This document shows, piece by piece, positions 1-6,133 of a stretch of 8,243 nucleotides of DNA; position 1 is the stretch's first letter, and each line of letters starts with the position of its first letter. The stretch is from assembly GCA_013694945.1 (NCBI GenBank), contig JACDBM010000146.1, positions 1-8,243 on the forward strand, given 5' to 3'. A program made the translations under genes and the position numbers. The notes below the pieces were generated by a model that saw only the letters and a list, made by a program, of their open reading frames with translations, had not been told where the DNA came from and did not search any database. The stretch comes from Chthoniobacterales bacterium. Lineage in GTDB: Bacteria; Verrucomicrobiota; Verrucomicrobiia; Chthoniobacterales; UBA10450.

Positions 1-77
1 TATTGGATTAAGTCTTGTTCTGTTCGTTGCGTGGTAGGTCGTCAGTTGAGGTTCCTCATTGGTGATTCTGAAACCCG

Positions 78-89
78 GTTCCCGGGAAC
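78..89. promoter_or_regulatory. 12-bp perfect palindrome in the leader of the RRM gene
   Basis: The sequence GTTCCCGGGAAC is its own reverse complement and lies 40 bases before the RRM start codon. A second short palindrome, TGAGG-tt-CCTCA, is at 47-58. Either could be an operator for a dimeric regulator or part of a structured 5' leader. No clear sigma-70 promoter or strong Shine-Dalgarno sequence is visible in 1-129. The role is inferred only from position and symmetry. Confidence 0.25.
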
Positions 90-129
90 GGCTCTGTAGC
101 TGGCAGGTTTTTGTTCCAAGAAAATCACA

Positions 130-408
130 ATGAAATTGTACGTAGGTAATCTCTCCTTTGAGACAACAGAAAACGATCTGCAGGATATGTTTGAACAACA
201 CGGCAAAGTCTCCGATGTCGCCCTTATGATGGATCGCACCACCGGCCGCTCCCGTGGATTTGCATTCGTCACGATGAACGACTCGACTGAAGCCAACGCC
301 GCCTTGTCGGCGTTCAACGGCAAGGACGTGCAGGGACGCACTCTCACCGTCAACGAAGCGCGCCCTCGGGAGGAGCGGCCGCGGCAATCGGCAGGTTCGC
401 GCTACTAA
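130..408 (+). CDS. RNA-binding protein with a single RRM domain
   Basis: This is a 92-residue protein made almost entirely of one RNA recognition motif (RRM/RNP-1), a fold that binds single-stranded RNA. The RNP2 motif LYVGNL is at residues 3-8 and the RNP1 motif RGFAFVTM at 42-49, with the conserved aromatics Y4, F44 and F46 that stack on RNA bases. The short tail (78-92) is rich in Arg, Pro and Glu, as in bacterial Rbp proteins. Small single-RRM proteins in cyanobacteria and other bacteria are often induced by cold or stress and act in the cytoplasm, probably as RNA chaperones or stability factors. Here it sits 59 bp upstream of IF-1, another small RNA-binding protein, in the same direction. 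The ATG at 130 begins right at the first beta strand, as expected. The ribosome binding site is weak (AAGAAA about 7 bases upstream). Confidence 0.93.
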   Translation: MKLYVGNLSFETTENDLQDMFEQHGKVSDVALMMDRTTGRSRGFAFVTMNDSTEANAALSAFNGKDVQGRTLTVNEARPREERPRQSAGSRY

Positions 409-419
409 TCGCGTTTTTT
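398..419 (+). terminator. weak candidate terminator at the RRM stop codon
   Basis: A short CGCG/CGCG stem (398-401 with 410-413) encloses the stop codon and is followed by six T residues (414-419). A four-base stem is short for an intrinsic terminator. It may only work together with the stronger hairpin at 431-456. Confidence 0.25.
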
Positions 420-430
420 GATCATGCATG

Positions 431-459
431 CCGGCGCTCTGTAAATGGAGCGCCGGTTT
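431..459 (+). terminator. perfect 9-bp hairpin between the RRM gene and IF-1
   Basis: CCGGCGCTC (431-439) pairs perfectly with GAGCGCCGG (448-456) around an 8-base loop and is followed by TTTG. It could terminate the RRM transcript, but the T tract is short. The hairpin ends only 11 bases before the IF-1 ATG at 468, so it covers the place where a Shine-Dalgarno sequence would sit, and none is present. It could therefore be an attenuator or a structure controlling IF-1 translation. The stem is seen directly; either role is inference. Confidence 0.5.
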
Positions 460-467
460 GCGAAAAT

Positions 468-686
468 ATGGATTCTAAAAAGGCTATCGAACTCGAAGGG
501 AAGATTACTTCCGTTCTCGCGGGCACCATGTTCCGCGTGCAGCTCGCCAACGATCATACCGTTCTCGCCCACATCTCGGGCAAGATGCGCAAACGCTTCA
601 TCCGCCTCACCACCGGCGATCGGGTCAAGCTCCAGATGTCGCCCTATGACATCGACAAGGCCCGAATCGTTTACCGGCTCGGCTAA
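468..686 (+). CDS. infA: translation initiation factor IF-1
   Basis: The 72-residue product has the same length as Escherichia coli IF-1 and aligns along its whole length. Hallmarks are TMFRVQL (residues 20-26), the AHISGKMRK block (34-42), IRLTTGDRV (45-53) and the SPYDIDKARIVYR end (58-70). It is a single S1-like OB fold that binds the A site of the 30S subunit during initiation with IF-2 and IF-3. ATG 468 is the only sensible start, as upstream in-frame codons offer no ATG, GTG or TTG before the hairpin. No Shine-Dalgarno sequence is visible, and a strong hairpin lies immediately upstream. The gene is outside the usual ribosomal-protein operon context, being placed after an RRM gene, so it could be one of several infA paralogues. 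That cannot be judged from this window. Confidence 0.95.
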   Translation: MDSKKAIELEGKITSVLAGTMFRVQLANDHTVLAHISGKMRKRFIRLTTGDRVKLQMSPYDIDKARIVYRLG

Positions 687-725
687 CGGATTTCCAGGAC
701 AGCAACCCAACCCCACACCCACCCC

Positions 726-899
726 ATGATAAAACGAATCCTAGTGAGATGCCCGGCCACCGCGAAACTGACTCCAACTGGGCAAACGGTCGAAGAAGCA
801 TCCTGGGGCGACACGAAGCTCAAGGAGCACAAGGTGACCTGCCCTCATTGCCAGGGCACCCATGCCTGGACGAAAAAAGACGTCGTCCTCGCGCGATAG
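726..899 (+). CDS. small zinc-ribbon-like protein of 57 residues
   Basis: The frame from ATG 726 to TAG 897-899 encodes 57 residues. It has a single Cys-Pro near the start (C9-P10), then CPHC at 39-42 followed by THAW (45-48) and a Lys-rich end. The pattern CP...TG...V.CP.C...H.W.K.D resembles small uncharacterised proteins common in proteobacteria that are thought to bind zinc through three Cys and a His. Here C9, C39, C42 and H46 would be the ligands; the first knuckle has only one Cys. It lies 39 bp after IF-1 and may be cotranscribed with it. No function is known to me. The reading is supported by the motif spacing, not by length, which is too short to be decisive. Confidence 0.6.
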   Translation: MIKRILVRCPATAKLTPTGQTVEEASWGDTKLKEHKVTCPHCQGTHAWTKKDVVLAR

Positions 900-909
900 G
901 TTTTGTTGT

Positions 910-1129
910 GTAGCGACGGCGCTTTGTCGCCGTGATCCGCGTCCCATTGTCTTGGCGCATTCTTTCACCGCTGATACCGGCACTCGCCGCTTGCACTCAC
1001 ACTAGCTTGCACTTGCACCTGCTTTTTCTCGAGAGTGCAAGTGAAGGTGCAGGATTAAAGTAAGCGCACGGCGCAAAGCCGCCGTTCTCGACAGGTTTCG
1101 GCTTGCCTGCCCGCGACGAATGTCGCTAC
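910..1129. repeat. 220-bp palindrome-rich island bounded by inverted 8-mers
   Basis: GTAGCGAC (910-917) and its exact reverse complement GTCGCTAC (1122-1129) bound a non-coding stretch filled with symmetric elements. ACGGCG/CGCCGT with a six-base loop occurs at 916-933 and again, in reverse orientation with a nearly identical loop, at 1068-1085. A CACTTGCAC/GTGCAAGTG pair lies at 1010-1018 and 1035-1043. GCGAC/GTCGC with a four-base loop lies at 1113-1126. This resembles REP/BIME or MITE-type dispersed repeats rather than a gene. No target-site duplication was identified, so the boundaries are tentative. Confidence 0.4.
1010..1043. repeat. inverted repeat CACTTGCAC/GTGCAAGTG
   Basis: A perfect 9-bp stem (1010-1018 with 1035-1043) encloses a 16-base loop containing CTTTTTCTCGAG. 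The neighbouring sequence repeats the theme (TTGCACTCAC at 991-1000, GGTGCAG at 1046-1052), so several alternative pairings are possible. It may be part of the larger island or a transcription end for the zinc-ribbon gene. No function can be assigned. Confidence 0.4.
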
Positions 1130-1143
1130 GCTGTCGCTTGCCC

Positions 1144-2826
1144 ATGAAAACAATCCACCTTGCCGGGATTGTTGCGCTCAGTGCGTTCACCTGCGCAGCT
1201 GCGGAAGCTGCAACTCCGGAACCACTCTACGACGGCCTCGGCTCCCATTCCCGCAAAGTCACGACCAAGTCCCCGAAGGCCCAGCGCTACTTCGACCAAG
1301 GGCTTGCCTTTCTGCACGGCTTCAATCACGTCGCGGCAATCCGCTCCTTCAATGAGGCGGCCCGTCTTGATTCGGAATGCGCGATGGCTCACTGGGGTAT
1401 CGCGCTGGCCAGCGGCCCGCATATCAACTTCCCGTTCGTCCCACCGCCTGCGGCTGAGCTGGCTTGGAAAGAACTCGCGCTCGCGCAGCAACACGCCGCG
1501 AAGGGAACTCCGGTCGAGAAGGCATTGATCGAGGCGCTCGGCCGTCGTTACGCGAATCCGCAGCCGGAGGATCGGACCCCGCTCGACCTCGCCTATGCAG
1601 ACGCCATGCGCGAAGTGTGGAAGGCATACCCGCAGGATGCTGATGTCGGCGCGTTCTTCGCCGAAGCGATGATGGACCTGCGGCCGTGGGACCAATGGAC
1701 GAAGGAAGGCGAAGCGCAGCCGGGGACGGATGAGATCCTGGCGACGTTAGATGCGGTCTTGAAACTTAATCAGCGCCATCCGCTGGCGAATCACCTCTAC
1801 ATCCACGCGGTCGAGGCTTCGCCGAATCCGGAGCGGGCCGACCTCCCCGCGGAACGCCTCCGCGCGCTCCAGCCTCGCCTCGCGCACAACGTGCATATGC
1901 CGTCGCATATCGACATCCGGCGCGGCCGCTGGCATCAGGCGATCACGACCAATGCGAAAGCGGTCGAAGCGGATCGCAGTTACCGGAAGAAGGTCGGCCG
2001 CAAACCGGCGGGGTTGGTCCCGCTCTACGCTGCGCACAATCAGCACATGCTCGCCTACGCCGCCATGATGACCGGCCAGCGCGCCCTCGCGATGAAACAC
2101 ATCCGCGCAATGGTCGCGGAGATGCCGAAGGATTTTCTGAAGGAGAATTCCGTGATCGCGGAGGGTTTTCTTGCTTTGCCGCTCGAGGTGCTGGTGCGGT
2201 TTGGCCGCTGGGATGAGGTCCTGGCCGAGCCTAACAAGTATCCCGAGTATGCTCCCTTTACGCGGGCGTTCCACCACGCCGCGCGCGCGATTGCCTTTTC
2301 CGGGAAGGGCGAGGTGGCCAAAGCTCGCGCAGAACAGGCGAAGTATCTGGAGCTCACGAAGGCGGTCCCGAAGGAAACGTTTCTCGGCAACAACAGCGCC
2401 GAAGCGATCAACGCGCTCGCAGCCGACATGCTCGAAGGTGAGATCCTCGTGCGCGAAGACAAGCTGGACGAGGGCCTGGCGAAACTGAACGCAGCGGTGC
2501 AGGCGGAAGACGCCATGAAGTACGATGAGCCGCCTGGCTGGATGATCCCGGTGCGGCATACGCTGGGCGCGACCTTGATGCGTGCTGGTCGCGTCGCTGA
2601 GGCGGAGCAGGTTTATCGGGACGATCTGAAGCGTGTGCCTGAGAACGGCTGGTCGCTGCTCGGTTTGGCCGACAGTTTGCGCGAGCAGAAGAAAGCGGGC
2701 GAAGAGCTCGCCGCCACCAAAGCGAGGTTCGACAAAGTCTGGGCGAAAGCAGACCTGAAGATCACGAGCTCCTGCTTATGCCAGCCGAAAGCTGCAAGCA
2801 GGAGCGCAAGCGGTGGCAGCCGTTGA
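1144..2826 (+). CDS. exported TPR-family protein with conserved histidine motifs
   Basis: The product from ATG 1144 is 560 residues. Residues 1-22 form a typical signal peptide (K2, hydrophobic stretch 6-20, AEA before the likely cut after A22), so it is probably periplasmic. I preferred 1144 to the in-frame ATG at 1120 because 1120 lies inside the upstream palindromic repeat; neither has a clear ribosome binding site. TPR-like helical repeats are recognisable near residues 45-90 (FDQGLAFLHGFNHVAAIRSF) and in the C-terminal part (about 340-540, with AGRVAEAEQVYRDDL). Three histidine-rich blocks stand out: HLYIHAVEAS (217-226), HMPSHIDIR (251-259) and AAHNQHML (296-303). They match a widespread family of uncharacterised bacterial TPR proteins. 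The body ends at SSCLCQP, a family-like ending, followed by a 12-residue Ser/Arg/Ala tail that may be an extension. It lies 45 bp upstream of the ferritin-like gene and is probably cotranscribed. The molecular function is unknown. Confidence 0.88.
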   Translation: MKTIHLAGIVALSAFTCAAAEAATPEPLYDGLGSHSRKVTTKSPKAQRYFDQGLAFLHGFNHVAAIRSFNEAARLDSECAMAHWGIALASGPHINFPFVPPPAAELAWKELALAQQHAAKGTPVEKALIEALGRRYANPQPEDRTPLDLAYADAMREVWKAYPQDADVGAFFAEAMMDLRPWDQWTKEGEAQPGTDEILATLDAVLKLNQRHPLANHLYIHAVEASPNPERADLPAERLRALQPRLAHNVHMPSHIDIRRGRWHQAITTNAKAVEADRSYRKKVGRKPAGLVPLYAAHNQHMLAYAAMMTGQRALAMKHIRAMVAEMPKDFLKENSVIAEGFLALPLEVLVRFGRWDEVLAEPNKYPEYAPFTRAFHHAARAIAFSGKGEVAKARAEQAKYLELTKAVPKETFLGNNSAEAINALAADMLEGEILVREDKLDEGLAKLNAAVQAEDAMKYDEPPGWMIPVRHTLGATLMRAGRVAEAEQVYRDDLKRVPENGWSLLGLADSLREQKKAGEELAATKARFDKVWAKADLKITSSCLCQPKAASRSASGGSR

Positions 2827-2871
2827 AGAAAGCGAGACCATCCGCAAGCCGCCGCACGATCAGTATGTGCC

Positions 2872-3339
2872 ATGGATAATGCCAAGCGTGAAAACATCCT
2901 CAACGAGCTAAAGCGCGCTTACGCGGGTGAGCTTGAGACCGTGCAGAACTACCTCGCCAACTCAGTCGATCTCGATGGCGTGCGCGCCGAGGAGATCAAG
3001 AAGTCGCTCGCGGCGGACATCCAGGAAGAGCTCGGCCACGCCAACATGCTCGCCAAACGCATCAAGGTGCTCGGCGGGCGGGTGCCCGGCTCGTTGGAGT
3101 TGCCGCGCGAGCAGTCCTACATGCAGCCGCCGGAGGATTCGACCGATCTCATCAGCGTGATCAAAGGCGTCATCACAGCAGAAGACGCGGCCATCGAAGG
3201 CTACGAACGAATCATCAAGCTTTGCGATCAGGTGGATCCGGTTACACAGGACCTCGCCGTCACTTTGCTTGGCGACGAACAGGAACATCGCCGTGCGTTT
3301 GTAGGCTACCTGACAGAGTTCGAGCGGAAGACCGCGTAA
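2872..3339 (+). CDS. ferritin-like diiron-domain protein (bacterioferritin-like)
   Basis: The 155-residue, all-helical protein has the four-helix-bundle ferritin-like pattern with paired metal ligands. E20 lies in the first helix, E53-x-x-H56 in the second, E104 and E109 in the third and E136-x-x-H139 in the fourth. The E20 to E53 spacing of 33 matches the E18/E51/H54 pattern of bacterioferritin, whose second half is E94/E127/H130. The expected activity is oxidation of ferrous iron, with storage or peroxide detoxification, in the cytoplasm. Whether it forms a 24-mer or 12-mer cage, or a smaller assembly, cannot be told. The haem-binding Met of true bacterioferritin (M52 in E. coli) is not evident: residue 54 precedes GH and is Leu. 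The gene follows the TPR gene by 45 bp and precedes the histidine kinase. There is no strong Shine-Dalgarno sequence. Confidence 0.85.
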   Translation: MDNAKRENILNELKRAYAGELETVQNYLANSVDLDGVRAEEIKKSLAADIQEELGHANMLAKRIKVLGGRVPGSLELPREQSYMQPPEDSTDLISVIKGVITAEDAAIEGYERIIKLCDQVDPVTQDLAVTLLGDEQEHRRAFVGYLTEFERKTA

Positions 3340-3385
3340 GCGCGGCGACCGGCGCGTGAGCATATCACACGGTGGATTACGATTG

Positions 3386-3406
3386 ATCTCGGCGCCAAAG
3401 CGAGAT
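3386..3406 (+). promoter_or_regulatory. small hairpin ahead of the kinase gene
   Basis: ATCTCG (3386-3391) pairs with CGAGAT (3401-3406) around a nine-base loop. It overlaps a potential TTG start at 3406. If translation begins at ATG 3487, the hairpin lies in the untranslated leader. It lacks a T tract, so termination is unlikely. A role is speculative. Confidence 0.2.
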
Positions 3407-3486
3407 TGACCGCTGGCTCGCACACAATACGCTTCGAAACAGCTGATGCTCAGGCAACTGCGCCCCAGCAGGGCACTGGATCCGGT

Positions 3487-5556
3487 ATGTTAGGCCAGCA
3501 CAATACGTTTGGCGCGGCACGCGTCGGATCGCTTGGTGCCAGCGCCGTCACAGCAGGGATCGGCATCGTCGTCCTGGCCGGTTGGGCCTTCGATATCCCC
3601 GGACTCCGGCGCTTCGTCTCCGGTTTCGTTTCGATGAACCCGGTGACGGCGTGCTGCTTGGTCGCGGCCGGTGTGTCGCTCGCGCTTTTGCGCAATCCTG
3701 ACATAGGAGAACACCGACGCGTTTTAGGAAAGTTCCTCGCGGCATTCGTCGCGCTCGTCGGCGCGGCAAAGCTTGTTGCCATCGCGACTCATTCGGCGTT
3801 GCCCGTCGATCAATGGCTCTTCACCGCGCAGCTTGGCGTTGCAACGGAGCCTCACAGCCGGATGGCACTGCGCGCCGCGGCTAGCCTTGTTCTCGCTGGC
3901 TCCGCGTTGCTCTTGCTCGATTTTCAGACACGGCGTGGTCGCCGACCGGCGGAATTCCTCGCCACGATCGTCGCCATCATCGCGGCTCTCGCGCTGTTCG
4001 CTTACTGCTATGGGCTCTTCGTTTATTACAAAACGCCTGACTTTGTCCCGATGTCATTCCCGGGCTCGATTGCGTTTCTTTCGCTCGCTGCCGGCATCCT
4101 GCTCGCGCGGCCGGATCGCGGCGCGATGGCGTTTGTCACCAGCGACACGACGGGCGGGTTCCTGGCGCGGCTGCTCCTGCCTTTGGGATTGCTACTGCCC
4201 ATCCTGCTCGGGGCGCTGCGGATCGGAGGCGAGAATGCGGGCTGGTACTCAACCCGGATAGGTGTCGGTCTTTTCGCCACAGGCTTCATCGTGCTTTTCC
4301 TCTCCACGGTTTGGTGGACAGCGCGGCTCCTCTTTCGATCGGACTCCGAACGCAAACAGGCTGAAGAGCATGTTCGGCAGGTGAACGCGGAACTCGAGCA
4401 ACGAGTTTCGGATCGCACAGCCGAGCTCAGCCAGGTCAATGAAGAGCTGCGTCAGGCCAGCCACGCGAAAGACGATTTCCTGGCCGCCCTTTCTCACGAG
4501 CTGCGCACGCCGCTTACACCGGTGCTGATGTGCGCTGCCGCCATGGAACGCGACACCACGATCGATCCAGAGCAGCGCGAACAACTCGCGATGATGCGCC
4601 GGAATGTCGAGCTGGAGGCGCGGCTTATCGACGACCTCCTCGATCTCACCCGCATCGCGCGCGGAAAGCTGGAGTTGCAGCGCAGCGCGGCTGATATCCA
4701 TTCGCTCCTCACTCACACCGAGCAAATCATCCGCAGCGATGCGCGGGGGAAAGGCGTGGCTGTTCACTTCATTCTCGACGCACACGAACAGATGGTGCTC
4801 GGGGACGCCGCACGGCTCCACCAGGTGTTCTGGAACGTGCTGAAGAACGCGATCAAGTTCACGCCCGCGGGAGGGCAGATCACAGTCTCCGCCAGTAATC
4901 CCGCGCCTGGGCGTATTCGCATTGCAGTGCGCGACAACGGAGTAGGCATCGAACCCACATTTCTCCCGTCGATATTCGGTGCCTTCGTGCAAGGAGACCG
5001 GAAAACCGGGGGCGCTACGAGCGGGTTGGGGCTCGGCATGTCCATTTCGAAGACCATCGTGGAGCTCCACGGCGGAACCATCCGCGCCGATAGCGACGGA
5101 CTTGGCAAAGGCGCGACATTCACGGTCGAACTTCAGACTGACAACTCTCTCCCGTTTGCTGTTTCCCAAGCTGCCGGTGATGTCGAAACCCATCCAATCC
5201 ACCGACTGCTCGTGGTCGAAGACCATCAACCGACACTCGATGTGCTGGCACGGCTGCTGCGGAAGCAAGGTCACCAGGTCGACACCGCCAGCAGCGTGGA
5301 AGCGGCTCTCGCGCTCGCGGCCACGCATGTTTTCGACCTCGTCATCAGCGATATCGGACTGCCCGATGGCAACGGCGTCGACCTTATGATCCAGCTCACT
5401 CGCGACTACGGGTTGCGCGGCATCGCGTTGAGCGGCTATGGAATGGATGAAGACATCGCGCGCACAAAAAACGCCGGCTTCCTCGCGCATCTGGTAAAGC
5501 CGATCGACTTCGAGCGACTAAATCGCGTCATCGATCAAGTCGGCCAGGCGGCGTAA
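3487..5556 (+). CDS. membrane-bound hybrid sensor histidine kinase with C-terminal receiver
   Basis: Numbered from ATG 3487 (689 residues). About eight membrane segments span residues 16-280; repeated blocks such as SMNPVTA (49-55) and PMSFPGSIAFL recur in the N-termini of many uncharacterised histidine kinases. A coiled coil (about 285-325) leads to the HisKA domain, with phospho-acceptor H337 in SHELRTPLTP. The ATPase domain shows the N box (N450 and N454 in WNVLKNAIKF), G1 box DNGVGIE from D483, and G2 box GLGLGM (513-518). The receiver domain has acidic pocket E578/D579, phospho-acceptor D622 in SDIGLPDGNG, S649 and K671-P672. Phosphate would pass from H337 to D622 and then perhaps to an Hpt protein not seen here. 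An in-frame TTG at 3406 would add 27 residues. I prefer the ATG because those codons have lower third-position GC and neither start has a good ribosome site. No PAS or HAMP domain is visible. Confidence 0.92.
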   Translation: MLGQHNTFGAARVGSLGASAVTAGIGIVVLAGWAFDIPGLRRFVSGFVSMNPVTACCLVAAGVSLALLRNPDIGEHRRVLGKFLAAFVALVGAAKLVAIATHSALPVDQWLFTAQLGVATEPHSRMALRAAASLVLAGSALLLLDFQTRRGRRPAEFLATIVAIIAALALFAYCYGLFVYYKTPDFVPMSFPGSIAFLSLAAGILLARPDRGAMAFVTSDTTGGFLARLLLPLGLLLPILLGALRIGGENAGWYSTRIGVGLFATGFIVLFLSTVWWTARLLFRSDSERKQAEEHVRQVNAELEQRVSDRTAELSQVNEELRQASHAKDDFLAALSHELRTPLTPVLMCAAAMERDTTIDPEQREQLAMMRRNVELEARLIDDLLDLTRIARGKLELQRSAADIHSLLTHTEQIIRSDARGKGVAVHFILDAHEQMVLGDAARLHQVFWNVLKNAIKFTPAGGQITVSASNPAPGRIRIAVRDNGVGIEPTFLPSIFGAFVQGDRKTGGATSGLGLGMSISKTIVELHGGTIRADSDGLGKGATFTVELQTDNSLPFAVSQAAGDVETHPIHRLLVVEDHQPTLDVLARLLRKQGHQVDTASSVEAALALAATHVFDLVISDIGLPDGNGVDLMIQLTRDYGLRGIALSGYGMDEDIARTKNAGFLAHLVKPIDFERLNRVIDQVGQAA

Positions 5557-5584
5557 GGGCATCGGCGTCACGCGTCCCCTTGCG

Positions 5585-5612
5585 GACGGATGTCGTAGCA
5601 GCTACGGAGACA
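5585..5612. repeat. GACGGATGTCG motif with adjacent CGTAGC/GCTACG dyad
   Basis: CGTAGC (5594-5599) and GCTACG (5601-5606) form a tight inverted repeat. The preceding GACGGATGTCG (5585-5595) matches GACGAATGTCG at 1115-1125 with one mismatch. This suggests a second, degenerate copy of the sequence at the right end of the 910-1129 island. It lies in the 88-bp gap before the OsmC gene and could also be an operator. The similarity is short. Confidence 0.25.
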
Positions 5613-5630
5613 TCAACGCAGATCAACCGC

Positions 5631-5636
5631 GAAGGA
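5631..5636 (+). promoter_or_regulatory. ribosome binding site of the OsmC gene
   Basis: GAAGGA lies eight bases before ATG 5645 and is the clearest Shine-Dalgarno sequence in the window. It fixes this start codon. Most other genes here have weak sites or none, so this gene may be translated more strongly. Confidence 0.6.
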
Positions 5637-5644
5637 TTATCACT

Positions 5645-6070
5645 ATGCCAGCACGAATCGGAACAGCAGCTTGGGACGGGACACTTAAAGAAGGCAGCGG
5701 CACGATGAAGCTAGGGAGCGGCGCCTACGAAGGCCCATACTCGTTCAAGTCACGGTTCGAAGAAGGCACTGGCACAAATCCCGAGGAGCTCATTGGCGCG
5801 GCACTCGCCGGCTGCTTCTCCATGGCATTGTCGGCAAATCTCGAGAAGGCCGGTCATCCCGCGCAGCACGTCAGCACACGCGCGAACGTGAAGCTGGAGA
5901 TGGTCGATGGTAAGCCGACGATCACCACAATCGAGCTGGAGAATGAGGCGACGGTGTCGGGTATTGATGACGCGGCATTTCAGGAGCAGGCCGAGAAGAC
6001 GAAAGTCGGCTGTCCGGTTTCAAAAGCGCTCACCGGCACCGAGATCAAGCTGAACGCGAAGCTGCTTTAG
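5645..6070 (+). CDS. osmC: OsmC-type organic hydroperoxide peroxidase
   Basis: The 141-residue protein aligns end to end with E. coli OsmC. Shared blocks include RFEEGTGTNPEELIGAALAGCFSMAL (in parts, residues 37-62) and GCPVSKAL (122-129). The reactive cysteine is C57 and its partner is C123. R37 and E47/E48 are at the positions that activate the peroxide in this family. OsmC/Ohr proteins are cytoplasmic dimeric thiol peroxidases that reduce organic hydroperoxides to alcohols, with lipoyl proteins as the usual reductant. The block TNPEELIGAA and the length favour the OsmC branch over Ohr. Start ATG 5645 has a good ribosome binding site. The gene lies 88 bp after the histidine kinase and converges on the M20 gene. 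Its nearness to the ferritin-like gene fits an oxidative stress role. Confidence 0.94.
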   Translation: MPARIGTAAWDGTLKEGSGTMKLGSGAYEGPYSFKSRFEEGTGTNPEELIGAALAGCFSMALSANLEKAGHPAQHVSTRANVKLEMVDGKPTITTIELENEATVSGIDDAAFQEQAEKTKVGCPVSKALTGTEIKLNAKLL

Positions 6071-6129
6071 ACAGGATTTTCGGGATTAAATGCAGGACAG
6101 AAATCCTGTACATCCTGTTAATCCTGTCT
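6069..6129. terminator. 9-nt periodic ATCCTG repeat forming an inverted repeat between convergent genes
   Basis: AGACAGGATT (6069-6078) and AATCCTGTCT (6120-6129) are exact reverse complements. Between them are further units: CGGGAT at 6081-6086 on the left arm, and ATCCTG at 6103, 6112 and 6121 on the right arm, spaced exactly 9 bases apart. The left arm has the same 9-base step (6072 to 6081). The element fills nearly the whole 63-bp gap between the OsmC and M20 stop codons and starts at the OsmC stop itself. A bidirectional terminator is the simplest role, although there is no T tract. Similar ATCCTG strings occur between genes in other bacterial genomes, as I recall. Confidence 0.5.
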
Positions 6130-6133
6130 GCCT

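Noticed and set aside
445..729. Frame of 94 codons on the plus strand overlapping IF-1
   Set aside because: The overlapping frame encodes a full-length, clearly recognisable IF-1; this one gives a Ser/Arg/Pro-rich product.
1120..1143. Upstream ATG at 1120 as the TPR protein start
   Set aside because: It falls inside the GCGAC-GAAT-GTCGC palindrome of the upstream repeat island, while ATG 1144 gives a compact signal peptide. It cannot be fully excluded.
1192..1194. Cysteine 17 of the TPR protein as a lipoprotein attachment site
   Set aside because: The preceding residues AFT do not fit a lipobox, and a good signal peptidase I site follows at AEA (20-22).
1747..2559. Open frame of 270 codons on the minus strand
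   Set aside because: It is antisense to the TPR gene, has no recognisable motif and is rich in Arg and His as expected of a shadow frame.
4249..5490. Long open frame of 413 codons on the minus strand
   Set aside because: It lies opposite the kinase, whose motifs (SHELRTP, N, G1, G2 and receiver boxes) fix the coding strand. Long antisense frames are expected in high-GC genes, and its product has no recognisable domain.
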